Assembly: GCA_900550025.1 (NCBI GenBank)
Contig: URQP01000027.1
Location: 1 to 24,271 of the forward strand
DNA length: 24,271 nucleotides
Origin: an uncultured Porphyromonadaceae bacterium
Lineage (GTDB): Bacteria; Bacteroidota; Bacteroidia; Bacteroidales; Muribaculaceae
Reading direction: 5' to 3'
Part shown: positions 8,263 through 16,109 of the stretch, piece after piece
Layout: each line of letters opens with the position of its first letter
Numbering within the stretch: the first letter of the stretch is position 1
Notes under the pieces: generated by a model
What the model saw: only the letters and a program-made list of their open reading frames with translations
What the model was told of the DNA's origin: nothing
The model's database searches: none
Program-made: the position numbers and the translations under genes

Positions 8263-10470
8263 TTAGGCGAACAGGCTCCACGAGATTGTAAGGCCGGCCA
8301 TCACGATGGCCACCATGCTCATCAGCTTGATGAGGATGTTGAGGCTCGGGCCGGAGGTGTCCTTGAACGGGTCGCCTACGGTGTCGCCTACGACAGTGGC
8401 TTTGTGCACCTCGCTGCCTTTGCCGCCGAAGTTGCCTTCCTCGACATATTTCTTGGCGTTGTCCCATGCGCCGCCGGAGTTGGCCATGAATATCGCGAGC
8501 ACAAATCCGGAAGAGAGTCCTCCGATGAGCAGGCCGACCACGCCTGAAACGCCGAAAATCAAACCTGTGACTATCGGGGCGATGATGGCGAGCAGCGACG
8601 GGAACACCATCTCACGCTGTGCCCCGCGTGTGGATATTTGCACGCAGCGGGCGTAATCAGGCTCTGCCTTGCCTTCGAGGATGCCTTTGATTTCACGGAA
8701 CTGGCGGCGCACTTCTTCAACCATGTGCGAGGCCGCACGGCCTACGGCATTCATGGTCAATCCACAGAAAAGGAATGCCATCATACTGCCGATGAAGATG
8801 CCGGAAAGCACTTTCGGGTTCATCAGTGTCACTTCATAATATTCCATAAAGTCGGTGAAAGTGGCTTCCTTCAGAGGAACGAAAAGTCCGCTCGGCATTT
8901 CGAGCATAGTAGTCCCTGCGCGTTCGAGACCGATACGTATTTCTTCTATATACGATGCAAGCAGTCCGAGTCCTGTAAGTGCGGCGGAGCCGATGGCGAA
9001 TCCTTTGCCGGTTGCTGCCGTAGTGTTGCCGAGCGAGTCGAGCGCGTCGGTGCGTTTTCTTACGTCCGAGCCTAATCCGCTCATTTCCGCATTACCTCCG
9101 GCATTGTCGGCAATCGGGCCGTATGCGTCGGTGGCAAGGGTGATTCCGAGAGTGGAGAGCATGCCTACGGCTGCAATACTGATGCCGTAGAGTCCCATTG
9201 CCACATTAGAGAAGTCGAAGCCTGACGCAAACCAATAGGAAAGGATAATGCCTGCAACGACTGCTATTACCGGAATCGTGGTGGAAATCATTCCAAGTCC
9301 GATACCGGAAATGATTACGGTAGCCGGTCCTGTCTTTCCGCTTTCCGACAGGCGTTTTGTCGGGCGGTAGGACTGCGACGTGAAATATTCGGTGGATTGG
9401 CCGATGACAACGCCCACTATAAGTCCGATGACAACGGAGAACGAGAGGTAGAGCCAGTTGGTTATTCCGAGCATCCACATAATCAGGAAAGTCGCGCCGA
9501 CAATCAGCACGGAGCTGAGGTTGGTTCCGAAAGAAAGCGAGCGTAGCAGTTCTTTCATTCCTGCGTTTTCTTTTGTGCGTACAGTGAATATTCCGAGTAT
9601 TGACAGCAATATGCCGACAGCTGCGATGAGCATAGGCGCGATTACGGCCTTGAACTGCATCTCCACATCGCCCGACGACATGAACGCGGCCGCGCCGAGA
9701 GCCGATGTGGCGAGGATTGAGCCGCAATACGACTCGTAAAGGTCGGCACCCATACCTGCAACGTCGCCAACGTTGTCGCCAACGTTGTCGGCAATAGTGG
9801 CCGGATTGCGCGGGTCGTCTTCCGGAATGCCTGCCTCCACTTTCCCGACGAGGTCGGCGCCTACGTCGGCGGCTTTTGTGTAGATACCGCCGCCTACGCG
9901 GGCAAACAATGCCTGTGTGGACGCTCCCATTCCGAATGTGAGCATAGTGGTGGTTATCACGCATAATTTAGAAGTAGGGTTCATAGCCTCTTCGGGTATG
10001 CAGTAATCAAGAAGCAGATACCAGAAAGAAATGTCCAAGAGTCCTAATCCCACAACAACAAGTCCCATGACGGCACCGCTGCGGAACGCCACTTTCAATC
10101 CTTTGTTCAGGGAAGTGCGGGCGGCGTTTGCCGTGCGGCCTGAAGCGTAGGTGGCTGTTTTCATCCCGAGGAATCCCGAAAGTCCGGAGAAGAAACCTCC
10201 TGTGAGGAATGCAATGGGCACCCATGAGTTCTGGATGTGGAAGCCGTATGCCATTATCGCGAAGATTACGACAAGGGCGAGGAATACATAGCTTACGATT
10301 TTGTACTGTTGCTTGAGATACGACATTGCCCCGGTGCGCACGTGTTCCGCTATTTTTCGCATCGTGGGCGTGCCTTCATCTTCTTTCTTCATCTGGTGGT
10401 AGAAGTACCACGCCAACACTAATGCCGCTATCGACGACAGCGGCACAAGCCAAAACAAGTTTGAGCTCAT
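8263..10470 (-). CDS. hppA: K+-dependent membrane pyrophosphatase, probably Na+,H+-translocating
   Basis: 735 residues with about 16 membrane helices, the standard length for this family. It hydrolyses cytoplasmic pyrophosphate and pumps cations across the inner membrane. The catalytic loop [11 protein letters not shown] is at 202-212, followed by [20 protein letters not shown] (217-236) and a second Asp cluster around 448-480. [10 protein letters not shown] at 481-490 has Ala at 485 and Gly at 488, the K+-dependent signature; K+-independent enzymes have Lys at the first of these. T90, F94, D146 and M176 occupy the four positions that, as I recall, mark dual Na+,H+-pumping enzymes in Bacteroides vulgatus numbering. 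Dual pumping is therefore the best call, with pure Na+ pumping as the alternative. It is monocistronic, with its own -7 box and an upstream palindrome. Confidence 0.97.
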   Translation of the reverse strand: MSSNLFWLVPLSSIAALVLAWYFYHQMKKEDEGTPTMRKIAEHVRTGAMSYLKQQYKIVSYVFLALVVIFAIMAYGFHIQNSWVPIAFLTGGFFSGLSGFLGMKTATYASGRTANAARTSLNKGLKVAFRSGAVMGLVVVGLGLLDISFWYLLLDYCIPEEAMNPTSKLCVITTTMLTFGMGASTQALFARVGGGIYTKAADVGADLVGKVEAGIPEDDPRNPATIADNVGDNVGDVAGMGADLYESYCGSILATSALGAAAFMSSGDVEMQFKAVIAPMLIAAVGILLSILGIFTVRTKENAGMKELLRSLSFGTNLSSVLIVGATFLIMWMLGITNWLYLSFSVVIGLIVGVVIGQSTEYFTSQSYRPTKRLSESGKTGPATVIISGIGLGMISTTIPVIAVVAGIILSYWFASGFDFSNVAMGLYGISIAAVGMLSTLGITLATDAYGPIADNAGGNAEMSGLGSDVRKRTDALDSLGNTTAATGKGFAIGSAALTGLGLLASYIEEIRIGLERAGTTMLEMPSGLFVPLKEATFTDFMEYYEVTLMNPKVLSGIFIGSMMAFLFCGLTMNAVGRAASHMVEEVRRQFREIKGILEGKAEPDYARCVQISTRGAQREMVFPSLLAIIAPIVTGLIFGVSGVVGLLIGGLSSGFVLAIFMANSGGAWDNAKKYVEEGNFGGKGSEVHKATVVGDTVGDPFKDTSGPSLNILIKLMSMVAIVMAGLTISWSLFA

Positions 10471-10519
10471 AGTTCTTTTTTCGTCTGTTAAGTTCTTATT
10501 AAGTTTGTAAATTTTTCAT

Positions 10520-10527
10520 CAAAAGTA
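10520..10527 (-). promoter_or_regulatory. -7 promoter element of hppA
   Basis: TACTTTTG on the minus strand matches TAnnTTTG exactly and lies 50 bases before the hppA ATG. No TTG is found 19-21 bases upstream of it, so the promoter lacks a recognisable -33 element and may need an activator; a palindrome is centred 45 bases upstream at 10558-10579. Confidence 0.55.
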
Positions 10528-10557
10528 TAGCTATTCGGCACAATAGACTACATATTG

Positions 10558-10579
10558 AAATATGTTGTATAACACATTT
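10558..10579. promoter_or_regulatory. Palindrome AAATATGTT-GTAT-AACACATTT, candidate activator site
   Basis: Two 9-base arms with one mismatch around a 4-base spacer, in the 191-base gap between hppA and the divergent hydrolase gene. The same motif (8-base perfect arms) occurs at 13983-14002 at exactly the same distance from a -7 box. The rest of the gap is AT-rich; only a weak -7-like TAATTTCG at 10626-10633 is seen for the plus-strand gene. Confidence 0.5.
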
Positions 10580-10661
10580 CGCCTTTTTTAGTCTTTCTTT
10601 AGGATTTATTCAAGAAAATAATATCTAATTTCGTGAAACGTATTTTTAGAAATTTATTCTT

Positions 10662-11432
10662 ATGAGAAGATTATTATTGGTGTTGTCGCTATGTGTGGCA
10701 GCAATATCGGCTTTTGCCGCAACGGGTTATGAGAAGAAAGTGTTTGTGTCGGAGCAGGGTGACTCATTGCTTTACAGATTGCTTACGCCTGAAACATTGA
10801 AAGACGGCGAGAAATATCCTTTGGTAATATTCCTTCATGGAGCCGGTGAGCGGGGTGCGGACAACGAGAAGCAATTGGTCCACGGCGGACAGATGTTCCT
10901 TAATCCTGTGAACCTTGAAAGGTATCCGGCGTTTGTCTTGTTTCCGCAATGTCCGGAGGACGGATATTGGGCTTATGACGCGCGTCCGGAATCGTTCGAA
11001 AGTGGGAAAATGCCTGCCAATCCGGAATTGACACCTGTTTTCCGTGCTGTGAAGCAACTTATTGATTCGTACATCGAGCGTCCGGATGTCGATAAATCAC
11101 GGGTATATATAATGGGCTTGTCGATGGGCGGAATGGGAACGTACGATATGGTCTGCCGTTATCCGGATATGTTTGCCGCGGCCATCGCCATTTGCGGCAC
11201 GGTGAATCCTTCACGCTTGGCGTCGGCTAAGGACGTGAAGTGGCGTATTTTCCATGGCGATGCCGACAATGTTGTTCCTGTCGATGGGTCGCGCAACGCT
11301 TACCGTGCGCTGAAGGCGGCCGGTGCCGATGTGGAGTACATAGAGTTTCCCGGATGCAATCACGGAAGCTGGAATCCGGCGTTTTGCTATCCTGACTTCA
11401 TGCAATGGCTCTTCAGCCAGCGCAAGGATTGA
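10662..11432 (+). CDS. Secreted alpha/beta hydrolase, carboxylesterase/prolyl-oligopeptidase type
   Basis: 256 residues beginning with a clear signal peptide (basic MRR, hydrophobic core to about residue 17, likely cleavage after AFA-A near 19-20), so the product is periplasmic or surface-exposed. The mature part is a compact esterase: oxyanion-hole strand IFLHGAGERG (57-66), nucleophile elbow GLSMGG with S154, acid D202 in HGDADNVVP, and H234 in GCNHGSW, giving a complete Ser-Asp-His triad. This pattern is common in Bacteroidetes esterases of the phospholipase/carboxylesterase and CE1-like group, which remove acyl or feruloyl groups from glycans or small esters. No carbohydrate-utilisation genes lie next to it, so the substrate is open. 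An unrecognised gene follows after about 60 bases and may be co-transcribed. Confidence 0.88.
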   Translation: MRRLLLVLSLCVAAISAFAATGYEKKVFVSEQGDSLLYRLLTPETLKDGEKYPLVIFLHGAGERGADNEKQLVHGGQMFLNPVNLERYPAFVLFPQCPEDGYWAYDARPESFESGKMPANPELTPVFRAVKQLIDSYIERPDVDKSRVYIMGLSMGGMGTYDMVCRYPDMFAAAIAICGTVNPSRLASAKDVKWRIFHGDADNVVPVDGSRNAYRALKAAGADVEYIEFPGCNHGSWNPAFCYPDFMQWLFSQRKD

Positions 11433-11494
11433 CGGCGGGGAAACGGCAATGCCGCCTTGCAACCGTGTACGACTGACTTAATAACAGAGTGAAT

Positions 11495-12520
11495 ATGAGT
11501 ACGGTGCTCAACGAAAGGACTTTATTGATAAGTAATCCGTTGTTGGCTGAATTGGGCTGCCATGCTTTGTCCGGCAAAATCCGTTTGTCCGGCGAGGAGA
11601 CAAAGTTGTGTGTCAAGGCTAATTCCATAGTTGTTGATGATATTGGCAAGTTCGTTCAGGCAAAATCAGGAAGCCGCGAATCCGCAGATGGCCGCCTTGG
11701 CTGCGACGAATTGCTTGACGGCTTGAAATCGAACCGTGAATTAAAAGTGTTTCCGCCTATAGGTATAAGTCCCCAGCCCGGTAAACAAATGGTAGTCACG
11801 CTGTGGGATGGAAAACGGTGGAATGAGTTGGTTGGCGAGAAAGTGGAGATCTGGAGAGATTTACACGCTTGCGTTTTTGTAGGAGACGTGCTGTCAGAGC
11901 CGATTTACATAAAAGTTTATCTAAGCTATGATTCCGGCGCGGGAAAGGTGAACCGAGCGACAATGGCAAACCTGCATCTAACCCAAAACGATGAAGCAGT
12001 GAGGGAAAACTATTATGACCCTGTAATCAGTTACCGCTATACCGTAAAGTTCCCCGCAAAGCTGCTTTACTCGGTAGAAACTCTTGACAAAATCGTTATC
12101 CCGCCTGAAAAGTTCACGGAGCAAGGAGAATCACGATGGATGCCTGACAGCGTCCTGTTCGCTTCGCTGCGGCTCACAGTGGATTATGACAGGAAAATAA
12201 TTTATGGGGAATATTGGGATGATGAGGATATGTTTCCTTGCGGACGGAGAACCTCCAATGGGTGGGAGGACAAATACCGTTTTCGAAAAGCCTTTTTTTA
12301 CAAGTCATTTGATTTGATTTTCAGCCTTGAGGAATATATCGGCCGGTTGCCTGATTCTCTTGCGGCAATCGGCGGAATGGTGCGGCGTGGCGGGCAAGAT
12401 GACGGCCTAAGCCTGAGCCGCAGCCTGACGGTTGAATTTGAGAAGGAATTGCCTTTCGCCAAAATCAATGAAATCCTGCAATTTGATTTGAGCGGTTCGG
12501 AATACTATTATTATGTATGA
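11495..12520 (+). CDS. Hypothetical protein, no recognised family
   Basis: 341 residues from ATG 11495; a GTG at 11489 in the same frame would add two residues. I do not recognise a family. The protein is soluble-looking, without signal peptide or membrane segments, rich in aromatic and charged residues, with a strand-heavy middle (KVEIWRDLHACVFVGDVL, IYIKVYLSYDSGAG, ISYRYTVKFPAKLLYSVE) and an acidic patch near GEYWDDEDMF. It ends in a run of tyrosines (EYYYYV). Alternating polar/hydrophobic strands suggest a beta-rich fold. The frame is long, uninterrupted and followed by a strong hairpin at a convergent junction, so it is very likely a real gene. It could share a transcript with the hydrolase 62 bases upstream, or stand alone. 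Confidence 0.7.
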   Translation: MSTVLNERTLLISNPLLAELGCHALSGKIRLSGEETKLCVKANSIVVDDIGKFVQAKSGSRESADGRLGCDELLDGLKSNRELKVFPPIGISPQPGKQMVVTLWDGKRWNELVGEKVEIWRDLHACVFVGDVLSEPIYIKVYLSYDSGAGKVNRATMANLHLTQNDEAVRENYYDPVISYRYTVKFPAKLLYSVETLDKIVIPPEKFTEQGESRWMPDSVLFASLRLTVDYDRKIIYGEYWDDEDMFPCGRRTSNGWEDKYRFRKAFFYKSFDLIFSLEEYIGRLPDSLAAIGGMVRRGGQDDGLSLSRSLTVEFEKELPFAKINEILQFDLSGSEYYYYV

Positions 12521-12526
12521 TGGAAT

Positions 12527-12569
12527 AAGCGGAGCCGCTGCAATCGTGAAAGTTGCTGCGGCTCCGCTT
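12527..12569. terminator. Stem-loop between convergent genes, probable bidirectional terminator
   Basis: Arms 12527-12543 and 12553-12569 form a 17-bp stem (AAGCGGAGCCGC outer part perfect, one internal mismatch) with a 9-base loop. It starts seven bases after the stop of the plus-strand hypothetical gene and ends nine bases before the stop of the minus-strand beta-barrel. No long T-run follows on either side, so termination may be weak or the structure may mainly protect 3' ends. Confidence 0.7.
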
Positions 12570-12578
12570 GTTATCATG

Positions 12579-13208
12579 TCAGAACCGGTAGCCTACGACG
12601 AATTGCGCTGAAAGGTTGTGCGACTTGGAGTCCTCTATCACGTTTGTCAGTCCGAAGCGTGTGTCGAGTCCGAAGATTATGCGTTTCACCTCGAAATTGA
12701 TATTCACGCCCAATCCGCAGTCGAAGCGTTTCATTCCGGCATTGCCGTCCTCCACGCTGCCGAAAAGGTCAATGTCTTCTTCGATTGTCTGTCCTTGATA
12801 TTCTACAGAGCCCTTGGCTTTTCCTCCTACTCCTAATGCCAAATACGGACCGACGCCGATTTGCATCTTGAAATCATTGTTGAGCGGAACGTTGACCGTT
12901 GCCATAACCGGCAATTCAAGATAGATGGGCTTTAATTTGGTTTCCGCTTCAATTCCGGATATGCTTTCTTTGTTTTTCGCTCCTAATCCGGTGAGGTAAA
13001 GGCCTGTCTGGAATCCCCAAACGTTTTCCAGCGGCACATCCAAGCCTACTCCGAGACGGTAGGAAAATTTCACGTCAGCCCCTTCCACATCCTTTCCGAT
13101 GTAGTTCGACATTCCGATGCCGCCTTTCACGAATACGTCAACGTCCTGCGCCATTGCGTACGGCAGCGAAATAATTACGGCCGCCAGTAAAAGAAATAAT
13201 TTTTTCAT
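12579..13208 (-). CDS. Porin-family outer-membrane beta-barrel protein, copy 2
   Basis: 209 residues with a signal peptide (MKK, hydrophobic core, cleavage after AMA-Q near residue 20) and alternating amphipathic strands ending in QFVVGYRF, a C-terminal aromatic as expected for insertion by the BAM machinery. The length fits an 8-stranded barrel of the outer-membrane beta-barrel group common in Bacteroidetes (PF13568/OmpX-like). It starts 42 bases after its paralog ends and aligns along the full length with it: VKGGIG near the N-terminus, WGFQTGLY, IYLELPVMATVNVPL, GPYLALGVGGK, a DG/FDCG turn and FEVKRIIFGLDTRFGL. No promoter was seen in the 42-base gap, so it is likely co-transcribed with copy 1. 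The role is structural, adhesive or unknown. Confidence 0.88.
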   Translation of the reverse strand: MKKLFLLLAAVIISLPYAMAQDVDVFVKGGIGMSNYIGKDVEGADVKFSYRLGVGLDVPLENVWGFQTGLYLTGLGAKNKESISGIEAETKLKPIYLELPVMATVNVPLNNDFKMQIGVGPYLALGVGGKAKGSVEYQGQTIEEDIDLFGSVEDGNAGMKRFDCGLGVNINFEVKRIIFGLDTRFGLTNVIEDSKSHNLSAQFVVGYRF

Positions 13209-13250
13209 AGTGCTATGAATTTATTGTTTGATAAATAGTTGATTTCCGTG

Positions 13251-13919
13251 TCAGAACCGGTAGCCTACGACGAACTGTCCTGTGTAGTTTAGAATCTTGT
13301 CGGTGTAGGACTCTCCATACATATCTGTCCCTCGGGAGAACTTGAAAGCCCCGAAACGTGTGTCTAACCCGAAAATTATGTGTTTCACTTCAAAATTCAG
13401 GTTCAATGCCACTCCGGTGTCGAATCGTTTGAACCCAAGGTTGCCGTCATCGATGCTTCCGAATGTGTTGACTTTCTCTGATACGGAATGCCCGCCTCCA
13501 AGGTCGACAGAAGCGGTGTATTTCCCGCCCACTCCGACCGCAAGATAAGGGCCTGCCGCGAGCTTCAGCTTGAAGCGGCTGCCTAACGGAGCCGTGATTG
13601 TGGCCATAAGAGGAATCTCGATGTACAATTGGTTGATTGTCCCGTCAAGGTCGTAGGCCAATCCGGTGTCTCCGCTGTCCGCATCCATTTTCACACCGGC
13701 CGACGAGAAATATAACCCGGTCTCGAATCCCCAGATACCCTTTATGTGTTTTTCAAGTCCGGCTCCTATGCGGTAGGAAAATTTTGGGCAGGTCCCGCCT
13801 GAATCTTCGCCGTTCCAACTCGAGCCGCCTATTCCTCCTTTCACGAAGAAATCGACGTTTTGTGCAGTTGCAGAGAAAATCGACAATAGGGCAACTGCGG
13901 CGATAATTAGTCTTTTCAT
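13251..13919 (-). CDS. Porin-family outer-membrane beta-barrel protein, copy 1
   Basis: 222 residues: signal peptide MKRLIIAAVALLSIFSATA then QNVDF, then a small barrel ending in GQFVVGYRF. It is a clear paralog of the downstream gene, with the longest differences in presumed surface loops: the region after VKGGIG (SSWNGEDSGG), a longer loop around residue 70-85 and a longer last loop (about 195-210, MYGESYTDKIL). The final 20 or more bases of both genes are nearly identical. Conservation of strands with divergent loops is typical of surface-exposed barrels under immune or phage selection. It is the first gene of the pair, with a good -7 box and an upstream palindrome shared with hppA. Confidence 0.88.
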   Translation of the reverse strand: MKRLIIAAVALLSIFSATAQNVDFFVKGGIGGSSWNGEDSGGTCPKFSYRIGAGLEKHIKGIWGFETGLYFSSAGVKMDADSGDTGLAYDLDGTINQLYIEIPLMATITAPLGSRFKLKLAAGPYLAVGVGGKYTASVDLGGGHSVSEKVNTFGSIDDGNLGFKRFDTGVALNLNFEVKHIIFGLDTRFGAFKFSRGTDMYGESYTDKILNYTGQFVVGYRF

Positions 13920-13943
13920 ACTGACAGAATTTTAAAGTTTACA

Positions 13944-13951
13944 CAAAAATA
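13944..13951 (-). promoter_or_regulatory. -7 promoter element of the beta-barrel pair
   Basis: TATTTTTG on the minus strand is an exact TAnnTTTG match, 24 bases before the ATG at 13919. No TTG lies 19-21 bases upstream, as at hppA; the palindrome at 13983-14002 is centred 45 bases upstream of the box. Confidence 0.55.
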
Positions 13952-13982
13952 ACAAATATTAAGTGGAACTGTTCTTTTGGAA

Positions 13983-14002
13983 AATATGTTTTACAACATA
14001 TT
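13983..14002. promoter_or_regulatory. Perfect palindrome AATATGTT-TTAC-AACATATT, candidate activator site
   Basis: Eight-base perfect arms with a 4-base spacer, in the 170-base gap between the beta-barrel gene and the divergent AAA ATPase gene. It is the same motif as at 10558-10579. The AAA gene has a complete promoter of its own further right, so the site more likely serves the beta-barrel promoter. Confidence 0.5.
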
Positions 14003-14035
14003 CGAGTATGGGTTGTGCCGTTTTTGTGCATTTTG

Positions 14036-14067
14036 TTTGCTGTACTGCACAAAAAATTCTATTTTTG
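14036..14067 (+). promoter_or_regulatory. Strong Bacteroidetes-type promoter of the AAA/DUF4143 gene
   Basis: TTTG at 14036-14039, a 20-base spacer and TATTTTTG at 14060-14067 match both consensus elements exactly. The predicted start lies about 15-18 bases before the ATG at 14090. The -7 box is inside the right arm of a perfect inverted repeat. Confidence 0.75.
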
Positions 14068-14074
14068 TGCAGTA
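14043..14074. repeat. 13-bp perfect inverted repeat over the promoter
   Basis: TACTGCACAAAAA (14043-14055) and TTTTTGTGCAGTA (14062-14074) are perfect inverted copies around a 6-base centre. A third half-copy, TTTTTGTGCA, lies at 14021-14030. The repeat covers most of the spacer and the -7 box, a position expected for a repressor operator, possibly autoregulation. A DNA hairpin is also possible. Confidence 0.8.
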
Positions 14075-14089
14075 TAAATATTAAAACGT

Positions 14090-15340
14090 ATGAAAAGCAT
14101 TGTTTTGCAACAGAAAGAAGAACTGAAATATTTGATGTCGTTGCCATATCAACCGCGGAAACCGCTGGATGATGTGGGTGCTTATCTTGAATCTAATGTC
14201 ATAAAACTCATAACCGGACCGCGGAGAGCGGGAAAGTCGGTGTTTGCTTTGCAGATGCTTTCCGGTCGTAATTTTGCATATTTGAATTTTGATGATTATT
14301 CATTGTTGTATAGTTTTGACGAAGATGCCGTGGCACAAGCTTTGTCGGAAGTTTATCCGGGATACACGCATTTGCTGCTTGACGAGGTGCAGAATTTGGA
14401 TAAATGGGATATTTGGGTTGGAAAGTTGAAGCGGCGTGGTATGAATCTTGTGATAACAGGCTCAAATGCAAGGATGCTGTCAAGCGAGATGGCGACATTG
14501 CTTACAGGCCGTTATGTCGAAATAGAGATGCTGCCGTTCTCATTGTCTGAATATATGGCTTACCGTAAGGTTGATATTCATCCGCAATTACCTGACGGAA
14601 AAGCGGCATTGATGTTGGAAATAGAGTCGTATATGTGTGCCGGAGGATTTCCTGAAATTTCCAAGACGAGGGAAATAGCCAAGAGCTATGTGGGAGCGTT
14701 GTTCGATTCGATTGTGCTGAAAGATGTTGCAAGACGGTATAAGCTGCGCAAAGTGAATGAACTGTATACTCTTGCCGATTATTTGGTGTCGAATTATTGT
14801 AATCAACTTTCGTATAATGAAATGGCGGAATGGTTGGGCATAAGCAGTGTCAATACCGTGAAGAATTTCTGTAATTATCTGTCGGAGCCGTATCTGTTTT
14901 TTTATCTTCCCCGTTATAATAATAAACTCCGCTTAATGAAGAATGCGCCGAGAAAAATCTATGTCGTTGATAATGGATTTGTAAATGCCAGATCTTTTGA
15001 AGTCTCTGCTAATAGAGGAAGGCTCTTGGAAAATATGGTGTTTCTGGAGTTGCTCCGCCGGGGATATAAAGTTGGTGATTCATTGTTCTATTACCATACA
15101 CGAAACGGCAGGGAGATAGATTTTGTGTTGCGTGAAGCCAATAAGGTGAAATCGTTGATACAGGTGTCTTATGATATTTCTATGAATAAAACTCGTGAGA
15201 GGGAACTGAAGGCTTTGGAAGAGGCTTCGTGCGAGCTTGGCTGTAATGATTTGTCAATTATTACGTGGGACAGTAAAGAAACGGTAGAATATGCAGGGCG
15301 GACTATAAAGGTACTTTCTGTCAGGGACTGGTTTTTATGA
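14090..15340 (+). CDS. AAA-family ATPase with DUF4143 domain
   Basis: 416 residues. The N-terminal AAA_14-type domain has Walker A GPRRAGKS (43-50), Walker B LLLDEVQN (95-102), sensor-1 TGSNARML (123-130) and the GRY motif (140-142) characteristic of this group. The DUF4143 part follows (about 200-370) and ends in a PD-(D/E)xK-like strand pair, REIDFVL (E342, D344) and LIQVSY (358-361), where the usual ExK is QVS, so nuclease activity is doubtful. These ATPases are widespread, often multicopy, and have no settled function; DNA-binding, defence or toxin-like roles have been suggested. It has its own strong promoter within an inverted repeat and is monocistronic. Its last 20 bases overlap the 3' end of the convergent ferredoxin gene. 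Start at 14090 follows the predicted transcript start at a normal distance. Confidence 0.92.
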   Translation: MKSIVLQQKEELKYLMSLPYQPRKPLDDVGAYLESNVIKLITGPRRAGKSVFALQMLSGRNFAYLNFDDYSLLYSFDEDAVAQALSEVYPGYTHLLLDEVQNLDKWDIWVGKLKRRGMNLVITGSNARMLSSEMATLLTGRYVEIEMLPFSLSEYMAYRKVDIHPQLPDGKAALMLEIESYMCAGGFPEISKTREIAKSYVGALFDSIVLKDVARRYKLRKVNELYTLADYLVSNYCNQLSYNEMAEWLGISSVNTVKNFCNYLSEPYLFFYLPRYNNKLRLMKNAPRKIYVVDNGFVNARSFEVSANRGRLLENMVFLELLRRGYKVGDSLFYYHTRNGREIDFVLREANKVKSLIQVSYDISMNKTRERELKALEEASCELGCNDLSIITWDSKETVEYAGRTIKVLSVRDWFL

Positions 15341-16109
15341 CTGTTTGCGGGAAGTGGTACTGGCCTTGGTGGTGGGTCGCTGTGCCATAGAGGACGCTTC
15401 TGGTGGGGCAGTAGTGGTAGCAGGCGAGGCAGTTGATGCAATTGCCTTGCCATCGCGGGCGGCCGCCGTCCATCACGATGTTGCCGGTAGGGCAGACCTT
15501 TGCGCATTTTCCGCAGCTGATACATTTTTCCGTATCTGCACGGAACGGCCTGTCCGTCATTGTCCTCATAAATGCAGGATAGATTATTTTTGATTTCAGC
15601 CGGCTGAAACGGCCGTGAAAGGAGTGGTCACCGCGCTCGTGACGCTGTATCATTTTGGCGATTTCCGCTATTTTTTGCGGTGCGGCGTGCAATTTTGCAG
15701 TTGCTGTTTCCGGTTTGTCGGTGTCGAATCCGGGGAGCAGCACGTAAGTATTGGGCATGAAAACGGAATATCCTGCGTCGCCTTGCAGTCCGGTTTCCCT
15801 TATGCTCTTTTTCCATTGGCGGAATGTGAGCCCGCAGTCGTCGCCGCAGGTGCATGCCATATAGCAATAATTGCTTTCAGGAGCATAGCCGTCGAAACGG
15901 AGGCTTGCGGCCAACTCCGGCAGACCTTTTGGCATACCCCACGAATGCACCGGGAACACAAAGCCGATGGATTCGTGTTCAGACAGTATGAACCGGCTGT
16001 TTCCGCCGGAAAGCGTGCGCATGTCTATCAGGCGGTTGTCGCCGATAGAGGCTGCAAGCCGCTCGGCTACGTACCTGCTGTTGCCTGTGGCGGAAAAATA
16101 GAGTATCAT
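15321..16109 (-). CDS. EFR1-type flavodoxin-ferredoxin fusion protein
   Basis: 262 residues from the ATG at 16109, which shares its A with the upstream stop (TGATG); a longer frame from 16175 runs inside the Smr gene and was rejected. The N-terminal half is flavodoxin-like: ILYFSATGNSRYVAERLA (2-19) has the FMN phosphate loop S/T-x-T-G-N-S, and VFPVHSWGMP (51-60) is the second flavin-contact loop. The C-terminal part binds two [4Fe-4S] clusters: C196, C199, C202, C206 and C224, C227, C230, C234, each CxxCxxCxxxCP. It should be a cytoplasmic electron carrier coupling flavin and iron-sulfur transfer, typical of anaerobes; the partner enzyme is unknown. It is the last gene of the helicase-Smr-ferredoxin unit and overlaps the AAA gene tail by 20 bases. 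Confidence 0.93.
   Translation of the reverse strand: MILYFSATGNSRYVAERLAASIGDNRLIDMRTLSGGNSRFILSEHESIGFVFPVHSWGMPKGLPELAASLRFDGYAPESNYCYMACTCGDDCGLTFRQWKKSIRETGLQGDAGYSVFMPNTYVLLPGFDTDKPETATAKLHAAPQKIAEIAKMIQRHERGDHSFHGRFSRLKSKIIYPAFMRTMTDRPFRADTEKCISCGKCAKVCPTGNIVMDGGRPRWQGNCINCLACYHYCPTRSVLYGTATHHQGQYHFPQTVIKTSP

Noticed and set aside
11433..11460. GC-rich CGGCAATGCCG hairpin after the hydrolase gene as a terminator
   Set aside because: The stem is short and no T-run follows; it is too weak to call.
12527..12569. Hairpin as transposon end or attachment site
   Set aside because: No flanking target duplication or transposase; its location between convergent stops fits a terminator.
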